Below, one piece after another: positions 7,143 through 14,456 of a stretch of DNA of 17,790 nt. The stretch is from Candidatus Njordarchaeota archaeon (GTDB lineage Archaea; Asgardarchaeota; Njordarchaeia; Njordarchaeales; Njordarchaeaceae), in NCBI GenBank assembly GCA_029856625.1, contig JAHKLG010000015.1, positions 1 to 17,790 of the forward strand. Reading direction: 5' to 3'. A program made the translations under genes and the position numbers. Every line of letters starts with the position of its first letter. Within the stretch, counting starts at the first letter, position 1. The notes beneath the pieces were generated by a model. It made no database searches. It was not told the origin of the DNA and saw nothing but the letters and a program-made list of their open reading frames with translations.

Positions 7143-8207
7143 ATGAGTCCATTTGCTAAAATTAGGACTGTTGGTATAGATCTTGGAACTTCATCAATAA
7201 AAATCTCGGCTGGGCCGCGGAAATTAAAATTCCCTAGTATTATAGGGGAGCCAAATCCAGGGTTCAGAGGAATCACAATGGATAAGAGTTGGGAGAATAA
7301 CTTAGTTATAGAACTAGAAAACGGCGAAGAATATTACGTAGGCGAATTAGCGAGACTACAATCTTTAGTTAAAATACCTTTAGCCCGAGAAGGAAGGATG
7401 AAGAGCGCTAAAGATGCGCTAATCGCTGTAAAAGCGGCTCTCGGACTAATAGCTGAGCGTCCAGAAGAAGTATTCGTAATTGCAACTGGTGTTCCAGTAG
7501 CTACTGGACAAGCAGAAATGGAGACATTAAGCAGAAGCATTGTGGGTACGCACGAGATTAGGATAAAGAATGATGCGACTGGAGACAAAAAAATTGCCAA
7601 AGTGAAGATCGTCGCCGCTCCTGTAATGCCCGAACCTTATGGTTCTTGGTACTACGTTCTAAAAAAGAAAGGCGAAAAAACAGCTATTGATTCAGTTATA
7701 ATTGATATCGGATACGGATCTACAGACATTCTTACTATTTATAATGGAACGATCCTCAGAACAGCTAGTGGCTCAATAGTAGAGGCTATTGATACTATTG
7801 TAACTAAGCTTGCACAATACCTTAATGAGAAAACGGGTAGAATGATTAAACCAGAAATGCTCATTAGCACCATTGAAAAAGGACTTATGGCTGTTAATAT
7901 TGGCGGTACAACATACGATATTTCACCTCAAATTAATGCTTTATCCGAATACGTTGCTCGAGTTATAGCAGATGAATTAGCTAGATTACTTGATACCTTG
8001 CCTCCTGATGCATTAATAAAATACTTTATACTGGTGGGAGGGGGAGTTTACTTACTGGGACCAAAGCTGAAGGAGGCTTTACTGGCTCGAGGCTTTGTTA
8101 AAAGCCCAGAACAAATAATTATTCCCGATGATCCAGTAATGTCTAATGCTATGGGCTTTGAATTAGTCGCTCAATATTATTCCCAGAGATTACTAGGTGG
8201 CAAATAA
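7143..8207 (+). CDS. Actin-like ATPase (ParM/Alp/Ta0583 type)
   Basis: The actin-fold nucleotide site is complete: phosphate-1 GIDLGTSSIK (11-20), phosphate-2 IDIGYGSTDI (187-196) and adenosine motif ILVGGGVYLLG (296-306). Length (354 aa) and the order of segments fit the archaeal/plasmid Alp group typified by Ta0583 and ParM, rather than crenactin (usually longer) or DnaK. Such proteins form ATP-dependent filaments. The cellular task in archaea of this group is not settled. No partner such as ParR or the arcadins was found nearby. The gene is divergent from the eight-repeat propeller gene and is followed 20-odd bases later by a C/D sRNA on the same strand. AAAGGTG precedes the ATG. Confidence 0.9.
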   Translation: MSPFAKIRTVGIDLGTSSIKISAGPRKLKFPSIIGEPNPGFRGITMDKSWENNLVIELENGEEYYVGELARLQSLVKIPLAREGRMKSAKDALIAVKAALGLIAERPEEVFVIATGVPVATGQAEMETLSRSIVGTHEIRIKNDATGDKKIAKVKIVAAPVMPEPYGSWYYVLKKKGEKTAIDSVIIDIGYGSTDILTIYNGTILRTASGSIVEAIDTIVTKLAQYLNEKTGRMIKPEMLISTIEKGLMAVNIGGTTYDISPQINALSEYVARVIADELARLLDTLPPDALIKYFILVGGGVYLLGPKLKEALLARGFVKSPEQIIIPDDPVMSNAMGFELVAQYYSQRLLGGK

Positions 8208-8228
8208 GAACTATCATTAAATTAAATG

Positions 8229-8280
8229 ATGATGAGGTATCATTACTCCGCTGATTCCTGATGAGGGATCCGGGAGCTGA
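8229..8280 (+). ncRNA. Box C/D guide sRNA 2
   Basis: C box ATGATGA (8229-8235; a second overlapping copy at 8226-8232), guide ending ATCATTACTCCG, D' box CTGA (8251-8254), 4-nt loop, C' box TGATGA (8259-8264), 12-nt guide GGGATCCGGGAG, D box CTGA (8277-8280). The C'-D spacing is ideal; C-D' is 15 nt, slightly long. Predicted target strings are CTCCCGGATCCC and CGGAGTAATGAT, methylated at the fifth base (C and G). I could not place either. The RNA starts about 20 bases after the actin-like stop codon, so it may be processed from that mRNA's 3' UTR. Flanking TTAAA and TTTAA could pair as a terminal stem. Confidence 0.82.
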
Positions 8281-8344
8281 TCTTTAAAGCTTTATTCCAG
8301 TTAATATGCCATCATTTAATAACTCTTCAATCCTCATTTTTCAA

Positions 8345-8356
8345 TTTTTAAAAATA
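8345..8356 (+). promoter_or_regulatory. TATA box for C/D sRNA 3 and the downstream gene
   Basis: TTTTTAAAAATA is centred about 26 bases upstream of position 8376, two bases before the C box of sRNA 3. This is the spacing expected if the transcript begins at the sRNA and continues into the coding gene at 8445. Confidence 0.55.
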
Positions 8357-8377
8357 GGATATATCCTTGTTTTAGGG

Positions 8378-8435
8378 ATGATGATGGACACCCTAGCTGA
8401 GGATCCAGATCTATGATGAGCCCGAAGTTAACTGA
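8378..8435 (+). ncRNA. Box C/D guide sRNA 3
   Basis: C box ATGATGA (8378-8384), 12-nt guide TGGACACCCTAG, D' box CTGA (8397-8400), 12-nt spacer, C' box ATGATGA (8413-8419), 12-nt guide GCCCGAAGTTAA, D box CTGA (8432-8435). The 12/12/12 geometry is exact. The D guide would pair with TTAACTTCGGGC. From memory, eleven of these bases resemble a conserved 23S rRNA segment containing TAACTTCGGGA, which would place methylation on the C of AAC. The D' target string is CTAGGGTGTCCA. The last two bases of the D box are also the first two of the Shine-Dalgarno GAGGTGATC (8434-8442) of the next gene. Confidence 0.9.
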
Positions 8436-8444
8436 GGTGATCTG

Positions 8445-9137
8445 TTGAGAAAAGACTTAAAAAACATTAACGATCTTCGGGATAATCTCTCTTTCTTATT
8501 ACATAAGTTAAATAATTTAAAGGAGCTAGAGAAGAAAAAAGAAGAATTATTAAGATTGCTTCAAGAGCACTTAGAAAGTGAGAAAATAGATTCTGAAAAG
8601 CTAGTCTATATTGGAGACCAGTTATCTGAGATAGGGTATCACGAGATAAAAAATAACAGACGCCTCCAGGGCATCTTATCCTTAATCTCGGCTTTGGTTG
8701 CGTATAAATTAGCAAACGATATAGAGAGCGCATCAAAGAGTTACAAATTACTCTCTAACATTCTTGCAAATTTAGAGAACGAGGCTTTAAGCTGGCGAGA
8801 ATGGGACGCGGCTTTTATTATTCACATCATTTATATGATCTCTGAGGGAGTTTTCCGCGAGAAAGAAAAGGAAAAGCCTGTTAAATATCTAAAGAATGTT
8901 CACCCATTACTCATAGAGCTTGCCAATATGGTGAATAATCTCGTAAAGGAAAGTTGTCAGGTGACGGTCTTAGAAGATATTGTTAAGAGAACTGAAGAGA
9001 TCGCTAAAAAGTATGGTTTTGAAAATATTTGGCATACCTTTAAGGACATTTTGAACCTATTCATCGTGTTTAGAACTAAAAAATGTGATGAAGGGAGCGG
9101 TCACGGATCAAATGATGAAGAAAACGCTAAAATCTGA
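8445..9137 (+). CDS. Orphan helical protein
   Basis: I do not recognise this 230-aa protein. It is predicted to be almost wholly alpha-helical. A charged leucine-rich segment at residues 1-60 could form a coiled coil. A helical repeat-like middle follows (IGYHEIKNNRRLQGILSLIS, then amphipathic helices to about 150), then another helical block (LKNVHPLLIELANMVNNLV) and a polar, probably disordered tail (KKCDEGSGHGSNDEENAKI). It has no signal peptide or membrane helix. The start is TTG at 8445, supported by a near-perfect Shine-Dalgarno GAGGTGATC just upstream. The leader contains C/D sRNA 3, and the polar tail is encoded by a stretch that itself resembles a C/D sRNA. It lies between the actin-like gene and Kae1; the 28-base gap to Kae1 suggests cotranscription. 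Confidence 0.72.
   Translation: MRKDLKNINDLRDNLSFLLHKLNNLKELEKKKEELLRLLQEHLESEKIDSEKLVYIGDQLSEIGYHEIKNNRRLQGILSLISALVAYKLANDIESASKSYKLLSNILANLENEALSWREWDAAFIIHIIYMISEGVFREKEKEKPVKYLKNVHPLLIELANMVNNLVKESCQVTVLEDIVKRTEEIAKKYGFENIWHTFKDILNLFIVFRTKKCDEGSGHGSNDEENAKI
9085..9137 (+). ncRNA. Candidate box C/D sRNA 4 inside the 3' end of the orphan gene
   Basis: C box GTGATGA (9085-9091), 12-nt spacer AGGGAGCGGTCA, degenerate D' CGGA (9104-9107), 4-nt loop, C' ATGATGA (9112-9118), 15-nt spacer, D box CTGA (9134-9137). The D box includes the TGA stop codon of the gene. Geometry is close to archaeal C/D RNAs, but the boxes coincide with codons for Cys-Asp-Glu and Asn-Asp-Glu, so chance is a real alternative. 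Confidence 0.35.
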
Positions 9138-9165
9138 TCTAGTATAACTCAAGGTGAAAATTGAT

Positions 9166-10149
9166 TTGAAAGAGTATGTTATCGGCATAGAGAGTACAGC
9201 TCATACCTTTGGAGTCGGAGTAGCTTCGTTAGACGGATCCGAGATCGTTGATTTTTCTCACCAATATGTACCAGAAAAAGGAGGCATCCATCCAAGAGAA
9301 GCAAGCGAACACCATTCGAAATTTGCTTCAAAAATTTTAAGTCAAGCTATTGAGTATATTTGTCAGAGAAATGGAGAACTCGTTGCTATAGGGTTCTCCC
9401 AAGGTCCTGGCTTAGGCCCTTGTCTTAGAGTAGGTGCTACGGTAGCTAGAGCAATAGCTAGTTATTTAGATCTTCCACTCTTCGGTATCCATCATGGCGT
9501 AGCTCATATCGAAATAGGCAAGAAACTAACTGGTGCTCGGGATCCCCTAGTAGTACTTGTATCTGGCGGCCATACGATGATCGTGGCTTTAGAAGCCGGT
9601 TATTATAGAGTTTTTGGAGAGACTCTTGATATCTCTATTGGAAATTTAATTGACATGTTTATGCGTGAAGCGGGTTTCCCGTCCCCAGCGGGACCTCTTT
9701 GTGAGAAACTGGCTCAAAAATCTTCAGATTTTGTAGAACTACCTTATATTGTTAAGGGTACTGATCTTTCTTTTTCTGGAATACTGACTCAAGCCGTTAA
9801 ATTGCTGAAAAGAAATGTACCTTTACCCACTTTATGTAGAAGTTTACAAGAAGTTGCTTTTTCCATGCTCACAGAAGTTACGGAAAGGGCATTAGCTCAT
9901 ACAAAGAAAAAGGAAGTATTGATTGTTGGAGGTGTGGCTGCGAATAGAAGATTGAGAGAAATGCTTAGTATTATTTGTGAAGAGCACTCTGCTAAGTTCT
10001 ATTGGAGTGAAAAATGGAATGGAGATAACGGAGCAATGATAGCCTGGACAACCGTATTAGCGTATAAATACGGGGAACCCTTAAAGATTGAAGAAAGTTA
10101 CGTAAAGCCATTATGGAGAATAGATGAGGTGTTTATTCCCTGGAGCTGA
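9166..10149 (+). CDS. kae1: Kae1, KEOPS tRNA t6A threonylcarbamoyltransferase
   Basis: Catalytic subunit of KEOPS, which transfers the threonylcarbamoyl group from TC-AMP to A37 of ANN-decoding tRNAs. It has the ASKHA-fold start VIGIESTAHTFGVG, GFSQGPGLGPCLRVG, the metal-binding HHGVAHIE (H110 and H114 from this start), VSGGHTMI, and the C-terminal metal/nucleotide motif GDNGAMIAW. Length is typical (about 325-330 aa). It is not fused to Bud32, unlike many euryarchaeal forms; the bud32 gene stands about 5 kb away. AAGGTGA (9151-9157) is the ribosome binding site for TTG 9166. A GTG at 9154 would add four residues but lies inside that site, so I prefer TTG. The 3' end overlaps the convergent phosphoribosyltransferase gene by 17 bp. 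Confidence 0.95.
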   Translation: MKEYVIGIESTAHTFGVGVASLDGSEIVDFSHQYVPEKGGIHPREASEHHSKFASKILSQAIEYICQRNGELVAIGFSQGPGLGPCLRVGATVARAIASYLDLPLFGIHHGVAHIEIGKKLTGARDPLVVLVSGGHTMIVALEAGYYRVFGETLDISIGNLIDMFMREAGFPSPAGPLCEKLAQKSSDFVELPYIVKGTDLSFSGILTQAVKLLKRNVPLPTLCRSLQEVAFSMLTEVTERALAHTKKKEVLIVGGVAANRRLREMLSIICEEHSAKFYWSEKWNGDNGAMIAWTTVLAYKYGEPLKIEESYVKPLWRIDEVFIPWS

Positions 10150-10714
10150 TTAGATTAGCGAGAATTTCCTTAATCCTCTCCAGAGCTCTCTTTGCTCTCT
10201 TTATCTCTTCCTCGCTTAATTCTTTTTTCTCAATTTTTTCCATAACTTCTCTCATGAATTCATGATATTCCCACGGATACACGATCCACTTATCTGTGGT
10301 CTCTATGAAAAAGTCGGGCACTACAATGCTCCAAGGCTTTAAATGAATAGTCGCTATCTTTACCTCTTTAGGATCTTTTGATTTAACGTGCTCAAAAGCC
10401 GTTTTTAGTGTTCTACCAGTATCTGCCACGTCATCAACAATCAACACATTTCTTCCTCTTACATCAATTAGTAGTGGTTGAATTATTCGTGGCTCCTCTG
10501 CCGTCTCACCAACTCCCTTGTAGAATATTATTCGGAGAGGAGCCACGTTTTTTATACCGAAGTAATCAGAAAAAATTGCCGCTGGTATCGCACCGCCTCT
10601 AAGAATAGATACTAAAATATCTGGGTAGAAACCAGCACTCTCAACTTTTTTGCAGAGCTTAAGCGTTTTATGAATGATGCTTTCCCAGGTTTCGATCTGA
10701 TAATCAATAGGCAT
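10133..10714 (-). CDS. Purine phosphoribosyltransferase (COG2236 type)
   Basis: The PRPP-binding loop VLIVDDVADTGRT (90-102), the SILRGGAIPAA segment (37-46), and the DKWIVYPWE base-site segment mark a type I phosphoribosyltransferase of the archaeal hypoxanthine/xanthine/guanine salvage group. The reaction is nucleobase plus PRPP to nucleoside monophosphate. The preferred base cannot be read from sequence. A helical, lysine/glutamate-rich tail covers 155-193. The start ATG 10714 is preceded by GGGAGAGGAG. A TATA-like box at 10747-10756 indicates its own promoter despite lying 48 bases after the upstream gene. Confidence 0.88.
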   Translation of the reverse strand: MPIDYQIETWESIIHKTLKLCKKVESAGFYPDILVSILRGGAIPAAIFSDYFGIKNVAPLRIIFYKGVGETAEEPRIIQPLLIDVRGRNVLIVDDVADTGRTLKTAFEHVKSKDPKEVKIATIHLKPWSIVVPDFFIETTDKWIVYPWEYHEFMREVMEKIEKKELSEEEIKRAKRALERIKEILANLISSRE

Positions 10715-10746
10715 GTCTCCTCTCTCCCGCGAAAAATTAAGCGCCG

Positions 10747-10756
10747 AATATTTAAT
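10747..10756 (-). promoter_or_regulatory. TATA box of the phosphoribosyltransferase gene
   Basis: On the minus strand the stretch reads GGATTAAATATTCG, about 33-43 bases before the ATG. Initiation would fall around 10725-10728, giving a short leader that holds only the GGAGAGGAG site. Confidence 0.45.
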
Positions 10757-10762
10757 CCTTGT

Positions 10763-11467
10763 TCAGGGAGGCGTTAGAACATAAACCGTCGTCTCCTGTG
10801 GAATTTGCTGCAAATCTAATGTAAACTCGTTGTTAGCGATCCTTTTCACTGGTCCTTTCCAAGCGCTAAGAAAATCGTCTACTCTGTATAGTTTCCCGAA
10901 AATTCTTTGGTTCAGCTTTTCATTATAATAATGCATCGGAATAGCTATATGTGGCTCTATCTGATTTATAACCTCTATAGCCTTTTCCGGCCCTATTGTA
11001 AATACCCCCCCTACCGGCACAAATAGTACATGCGGCCGGCCGAATACTTTGATTCTCTCTACTTGATCTTCATCAAGTTTATGGCCAAGATCTCCTAAAT
11101 GTACAAAAACACCATCCCCATAACCAACAACATAAACGACATTCCGCCCTCTTTCTCTACCTCTTTGCTCGTCATGATATGTTAAAACTCCACGGATTTT
11201 CACGTTCTTGATGTTTTTATCCCCTTCAACACCAACAAGATATTGAGAATCCCATTTAGACACAGCTTGCCAATTTGCGTGGTCAAAATGATCATGAGAA
11301 CATAGGATGATATCCCCTTTTAATCCCGATAAGTTGAGTTTTCCAATTTCTTTCTTATAGGGATCAAAAATTATTGTTAAACCAATCGCCTCATTGTAAA
11401 TACTGAAGCACGCGTGTCCCCACCATGTGATTTTGAAAATTCCAGTAGGTCTTCCAGTAGATGCCAT
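10763..11467 (-). CDS. UPF0173/UlaG-type metallo-beta-lactamase-fold hydrolase
   Basis: The fold is shown by GHACF (H18), the metal motif HDHFDH (58-63), YHDE (98-101), HLGDLGH (123-129) and the final metal ligand in IPMHY (H179). The order and the internal GVFTIGPEKAIEV block match the UPF0173 metal-dependent hydrolase family, related to UlaG. The substrate is unknown. I chose ATG 11467 (234 aa) because GGAGG stands 7-9 bases upstream and the protein then starts just before the first strand. The ATG at 11518 would add a hydrophobic 17-residue leader (LLLFLKKLFLFGG) that is really the ribosome binding site region translated. Confidence 0.88.
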   Translation of the reverse strand: MASTGRPTGIFKITWWGHACFSIYNEAIGLTIIFDPYKKEIGKLNLSGLKGDIILCSHDHFDHANWQAVSKWDSQYLVGVEGDKNIKNVKIRGVLTYHDEQRGRERGRNVVYVVGYGDGVFVHLGDLGHKLDEDQVERIKVFGRPHVLFVPVGGVFTIGPEKAIEVINQIEPHIAIPMHYYNEKLNQRIFGKLYRVDDFLSAWKGPVKRIANNEFTLDLQQIPQETTVYVLTPP

Positions 11468-11602
11468 TTCAATTCCTCCAAATAAAAATAACTTTTTCAG
11501 GAATAGTAATAGGGACAAGAAAATATGGTAGTGTAGTATAGATATAAAATATTTTACAAATCGCTTTTTATAGCAGTTGAAAATGCTCCTTATACTACTA
11601 TC

Positions 11603-11656
11603 TCAGCCCTTTCAAGCCTCTGCATGCAATTTTCTAAGAGCCCGGTCTATCATCAT
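11603..11656 (-). ncRNA. Candidate box C/D sRNA 5, degenerate internal boxes
   Basis: Minus strand: C box ATGATGA (11656-11650), 12-nt spacer TAGACCGGGCTC, poor D' TTAG (11637-11634), 8-nt spacer, poor C' ATGCAGA (11625-11619), 12-nt guide GGCTTGAAAGGG, D box CTGA (11606-11603). The outer boxes are exact and both guide spacings are 12 nt, but the inner boxes are weak. It begins 14 bases after the transporter stop codon on the same strand, a placement like that of sRNA 2. Confidence 0.4.
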
Positions 11657-11670
11657 CGATCTCTCAATTC

Positions 11671-13005
11671 TTATTTGGAAATTTCCTCTAATATTAAACC
11701 TTTTGTCTCAGGACCTAATAAGAATACTAATAATCCGCCCAGTAGGTGAGCAATGAAAAATACCACGTATGCTAGAGTAAGCCCTCCTAATTGCAAGTAT
11801 CCAGTTATAATTGGTGACAAAATTCCCGCTATTCTCCCGACTGCGGCAGCTATTCCTGCACCAGTTCCTCTGTATTCTGTTGGATATAGTTCTGGAGTAT
11901 AAACATATAATCCAGACCAAGCGCCCAAGTTAAAGAAGGATATTAAAATGAACCCTAGTAATAGCATTAGCCCTATGCTATAAGTTCCTATATTGATAAT
12001 CGCCACTTCCCAGTAATCCGCTAGACCAACTACTATCGATCCAATGCTAGCACCTATAAGGTAATAAATTAAGACCTTTCTTCTCCCTAACCTATCAAGT
12101 AGAAATGCAGCACTATAGTATCCGGGAATCTGCGCCAGTACGATTAGTATACTCCATAATAGGGCACTAAATAGCGAGTATCTATCAGATAATATCTTTG
12201 GTAGCCATAAGAACACACCATAGTAGGTATATACAAGAATAAACCACAAGCTCGTTAAAAGCAATGTTCTTTTTGCATATTCACCTTTAATAAGCTCGCT
12301 CCAATGTACTTTCCTCCTAACCAAACTAGGTTCAATTTTCACTTCCCCTTTCACTAACCCATACTGTTTAAGAACTCTAAGAGCCTCCTCTATCCTCCCT
12401 TTCTCCTCAAGATATCTTATGGATTCTGGCAAGAATGCGATAATAAACGGTATGAGAACTAGAGCTAATAATCCCCAGAGAAAAACTCCTTCCCAATCTA
12501 TAGTCCTCAAGAATAATAGAGGGATGATCAAGCTGAGAATTGTTCCCCAAACCCACGCAGTCTCTATTAGTCCAACAAACGTTCCTCTATAGCGTGCTGG
12601 TATATACTCCGAGACATAAACCCCTGGTATGGGTAATGCTCCTCCTAAACCTATTCCCGCTATAAAACGATAAAGCAACATTAATGTATAATTGTGTGTA
12701 GTGCCGCATAAGGCTGTGAAAATACCATGTAGTACTATAGCTGTTATTAAAGATATTTTTCGACCAACAATGTCTGCTAATCTTCCATATAGAACCGCCC
12801 CCATAAACATTCCAACGAATCCACTGCTCAACAAATAGCTAAGTTGCATCTGATTAAGCACCAACTCTGTTCCTATTCTCTTTAATATTCCCGAGATTAA
12901 GAGGACATTCATCGCTGTGAGCATATATGCCAAAAAAGCAATCACTAAAATTTTATAGTGGAAACTTCTCAGTTCGATATTCTCTAAATACCTAAGTAAG
13001 CTCAT
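11671..13005 (-). CDS. MFS transporter, sugar-porter-like
   Basis: The 444-aa membrane protein has about 12 hydrophobic segments in two halves. The MFS motif A between TM2 and TM3 is GRLADIVGRK (74-83), with its second-half echo LDRLGRRK (about 304-311). The TM4-TM5 region holds RFIAGIGLGGALPIPGVYVS and RYRGTF. The PESIRYLEEKGR stretch (193-204) before the central loop is typical of sugar, aromatic-acid and niacin porters. It should be a secondary transporter driven by an ion gradient; the substrate cannot be read from sequence. AGAGGG precedes ATG 13005. A/T-rich AATATATTAAT at 13081-13091 may be its promoter. Confidence 0.9.
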   Translation of the reverse strand: MSLLRYLENIELRSFHYKILVIAFLAYMLTAMNVLLISGILKRIGTELVLNQMQLSYLLSSGFVGMFMGAVLYGRLADIVGRKISLITAIVLHGIFTALCGTTHNYTLMLLYRFIAGIGLGGALPIPGVYVSEYIPARYRGTFVGLIETAWVWGTILSLIIPLLFLRTIDWEGVFLWGLLALVLIPFIIAFLPESIRYLEEKGRIEEALRVLKQYGLVKGEVKIEPSLVRRKVHWSELIKGEYAKRTLLLTSLWFILVYTYYGVFLWLPKILSDRYSLFSALLWSILIVLAQIPGYYSAAFLLDRLGRRKVLIYYLIGASIGSIVVGLADYWEVAIINIGTYSIGLMLLLGFILISFFNLGAWSGLYVYTPELYPTEYRGTGAGIAAAVGRIAGILSPIITGYLQLGGLTLAYVVFFIAHLLGGLLVFLLGPETKGLILEEISK

Positions 13006-13139
13006 GAGGAGCCCTCTCTAAGAATTCTTGTAAAGGGATCGCGAGAGAAACGATCTTCTTCACAATATAGAAAAAGGCTCAATATATTAATCTGGGAAAA
13101 ATGGGAAAATTCTACCATTAGATTTCATTAATTAGGTAA

Positions 13140-14456
13140 TCATTGCACACTCCTTGCGCATATTCCTATTCTTTCTAAGAACTCACCATTTTCATATACT
13201 AATCGTCCTCTTAGGAATGTAGCTAATACCCATCCTTTTACTTTCATACCCTCATAAGGCGTTACACGAGACTTGCTCAGGAGAACTTCTGGTGATATTT
13301 TCCACTCTTTCCTATGGTTAAATATCACCAGATCCCCATAATAACCAATCTTTATTCTACCTCTTTTCTTTAAGCCCAGAATCCTCGCTGGATTCTCGCT
13401 TAGAGCTCTTATTATTGGTCTAAAATTTTTTACATGAGCTTTTTTAGCAAGAGTAAAAATTAATGGTAATAATAACTGAACACCAGTAATTCCAGGTTCC
13501 GCATCGCAAAGATCTTTCATCTTTTCCTCTAAAGAATGGGGAGCATGATCGCTAGCAATAGCATCTATATATCCCTGAAGAAGACCTCTAAAGAGCATTC
13601 TCCTATCTAACTCGCTTCTTAAGGGCGGGTAACATTTTGCAATCCCCCCTAATTTCCTTCCATGATCCTTTGTTAGTAAAAGATGATGAGGGGTAACTTC
13701 TGTAGATATTTTAAAGCGTTTCTTCTTAGCTCTCACAATCTCTAATAAACCTTCATAGCTGCTTAAGTGAGCAACATGAGCCCTTAAATCTCTCTTCTCT
13801 AAAATGCCCACAATTTTTTGAATAGCAGATATTTCAGCTTCCTTTGGTCGTGACTTCTCAAATGCAGAGTAATCATTACAATCAGAAATCTCTGTGAAGT
13901 ATCTATAATCCTCAGCATGGAATACGTACAGAAAATCTTTGGGCAAGTCTTTATTTAACACAGTGTTCTCTTCCTTAGGATTATACATGAAGACTTTAAC
14001 ACCCGCGGGCATTGGTATGTTATCCTTTTCTTCGAGAAATTTCAATAACTGGGAAGGATCCTCAGGCAACCCAATATAAAGTAAGAAGTCACAGTAACTT
14101 TTTTTCTCAGCTAATTTAATCTTTCTAAGATAGCGTTCAAGCGAATTTATCGGAGGTTTATTATTTGGCATGTCAGCAACTATGGTGACTCCACCTGCAA
14201 TCGCTGCTTTACTACCCGATTCGAAATCCTCTTTCCACTCTAATCCGGGTTCTCGAAAGTGAACATGCATATCAATGATTCCTGGGAAGATTAAGTAGCC
14301 CCGTGCATTATAAATAGTATCAACTTTGCTAAGAAGATACCCCTTAGCGTTTACTGATCTAAAAACATCTACTATTTTACCAGAATCGCTTATGATGATG
14401 TTTGCTCTTGTCCAATGCTTCCCCCGTAATACCCTACCATTTCTTATTAATAACAA
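13140..14456 (-). CDS. pyrC: Dihydroorotase (class I)
   Basis: Catalyses reversible cyclisation of carbamoyl aspartate to dihydroorotate in pyrimidine synthesis. All expected ligands are present: HVHFREPG (H64, H66), the carboxylated lysine in GVKVFMY (K154), HAED (H180), AHVAHLSS (H227/H230) and the catalytic Asp in SDHAPH (D303). Length (438 aa) is normal. The start is TTG at 14456, because no ATG or GTG lies upstream in frame; only a GGGT is available as ribosome binding site, so the first few codons are uncertain. No other pyr genes are adjacent, but the phosphoribosyltransferase on the same strand is also a nucleotide-metabolism gene. Confidence 0.93.
   Translation of the reverse strand: MLLIRNGRVLRGKHWTRANIIISDSGKIVDVFRSVNAKGYLLSKVDTIYNARGYLIFPGIIDMHVHFREPGLEWKEDFESGSKAAIAGGVTIVADMPNNKPPINSLERYLRKIKLAEKKSYCDFLLYIGLPEDPSQLLKFLEEKDNIPMPAGVKVFMYNPKEENTVLNKDLPKDFLYVFHAEDYRYFTEISDCNDYSAFEKSRPKEAEISAIQKIVGILEKRDLRAHVAHLSSYEGLLEIVRAKKKRFKISTEVTPHHLLLTKDHGRKLGGIAKCYPPLRSELDRRMLFRGLLQGYIDAIASDHAPHSLEEKMKDLCDAEPGITGVQLLLPLIFTLAKKAHVKNFRPIIRALSENPARILGLKKRGRIKIGYYGDLVIFNHRKEWKISPEVLLSKSRVTPYEGMKVKGWVLATFLRGRLVYENGEFLERIGICARSVQ

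Noticed and set aside
8207..8445. tRNA or riboswitch in the intergenic region after the actin-like gene
   Set aside because: No T-loop or acceptor-stem pattern; the two C/D sRNAs explain the structure.
8467..8736. Minus-strand open frame of 89 codons
   Set aside because: It lies opposite the orphan helical gene, which has the strong ribosome binding site and coherent protein composition.
11468..11518. Signal-peptide-like leader for the UPF0173 hydrolase
   Set aside because: The hydrophobic stretch comes from translating the GGAGG ribosome binding site region; ATG 11467 is the better start and the family is cytoplasmic.
14389..14420. ATGATGA antisense to dihydroorotase
   Set aside because: No D box in range; it is simply coding sequence of the other strand.
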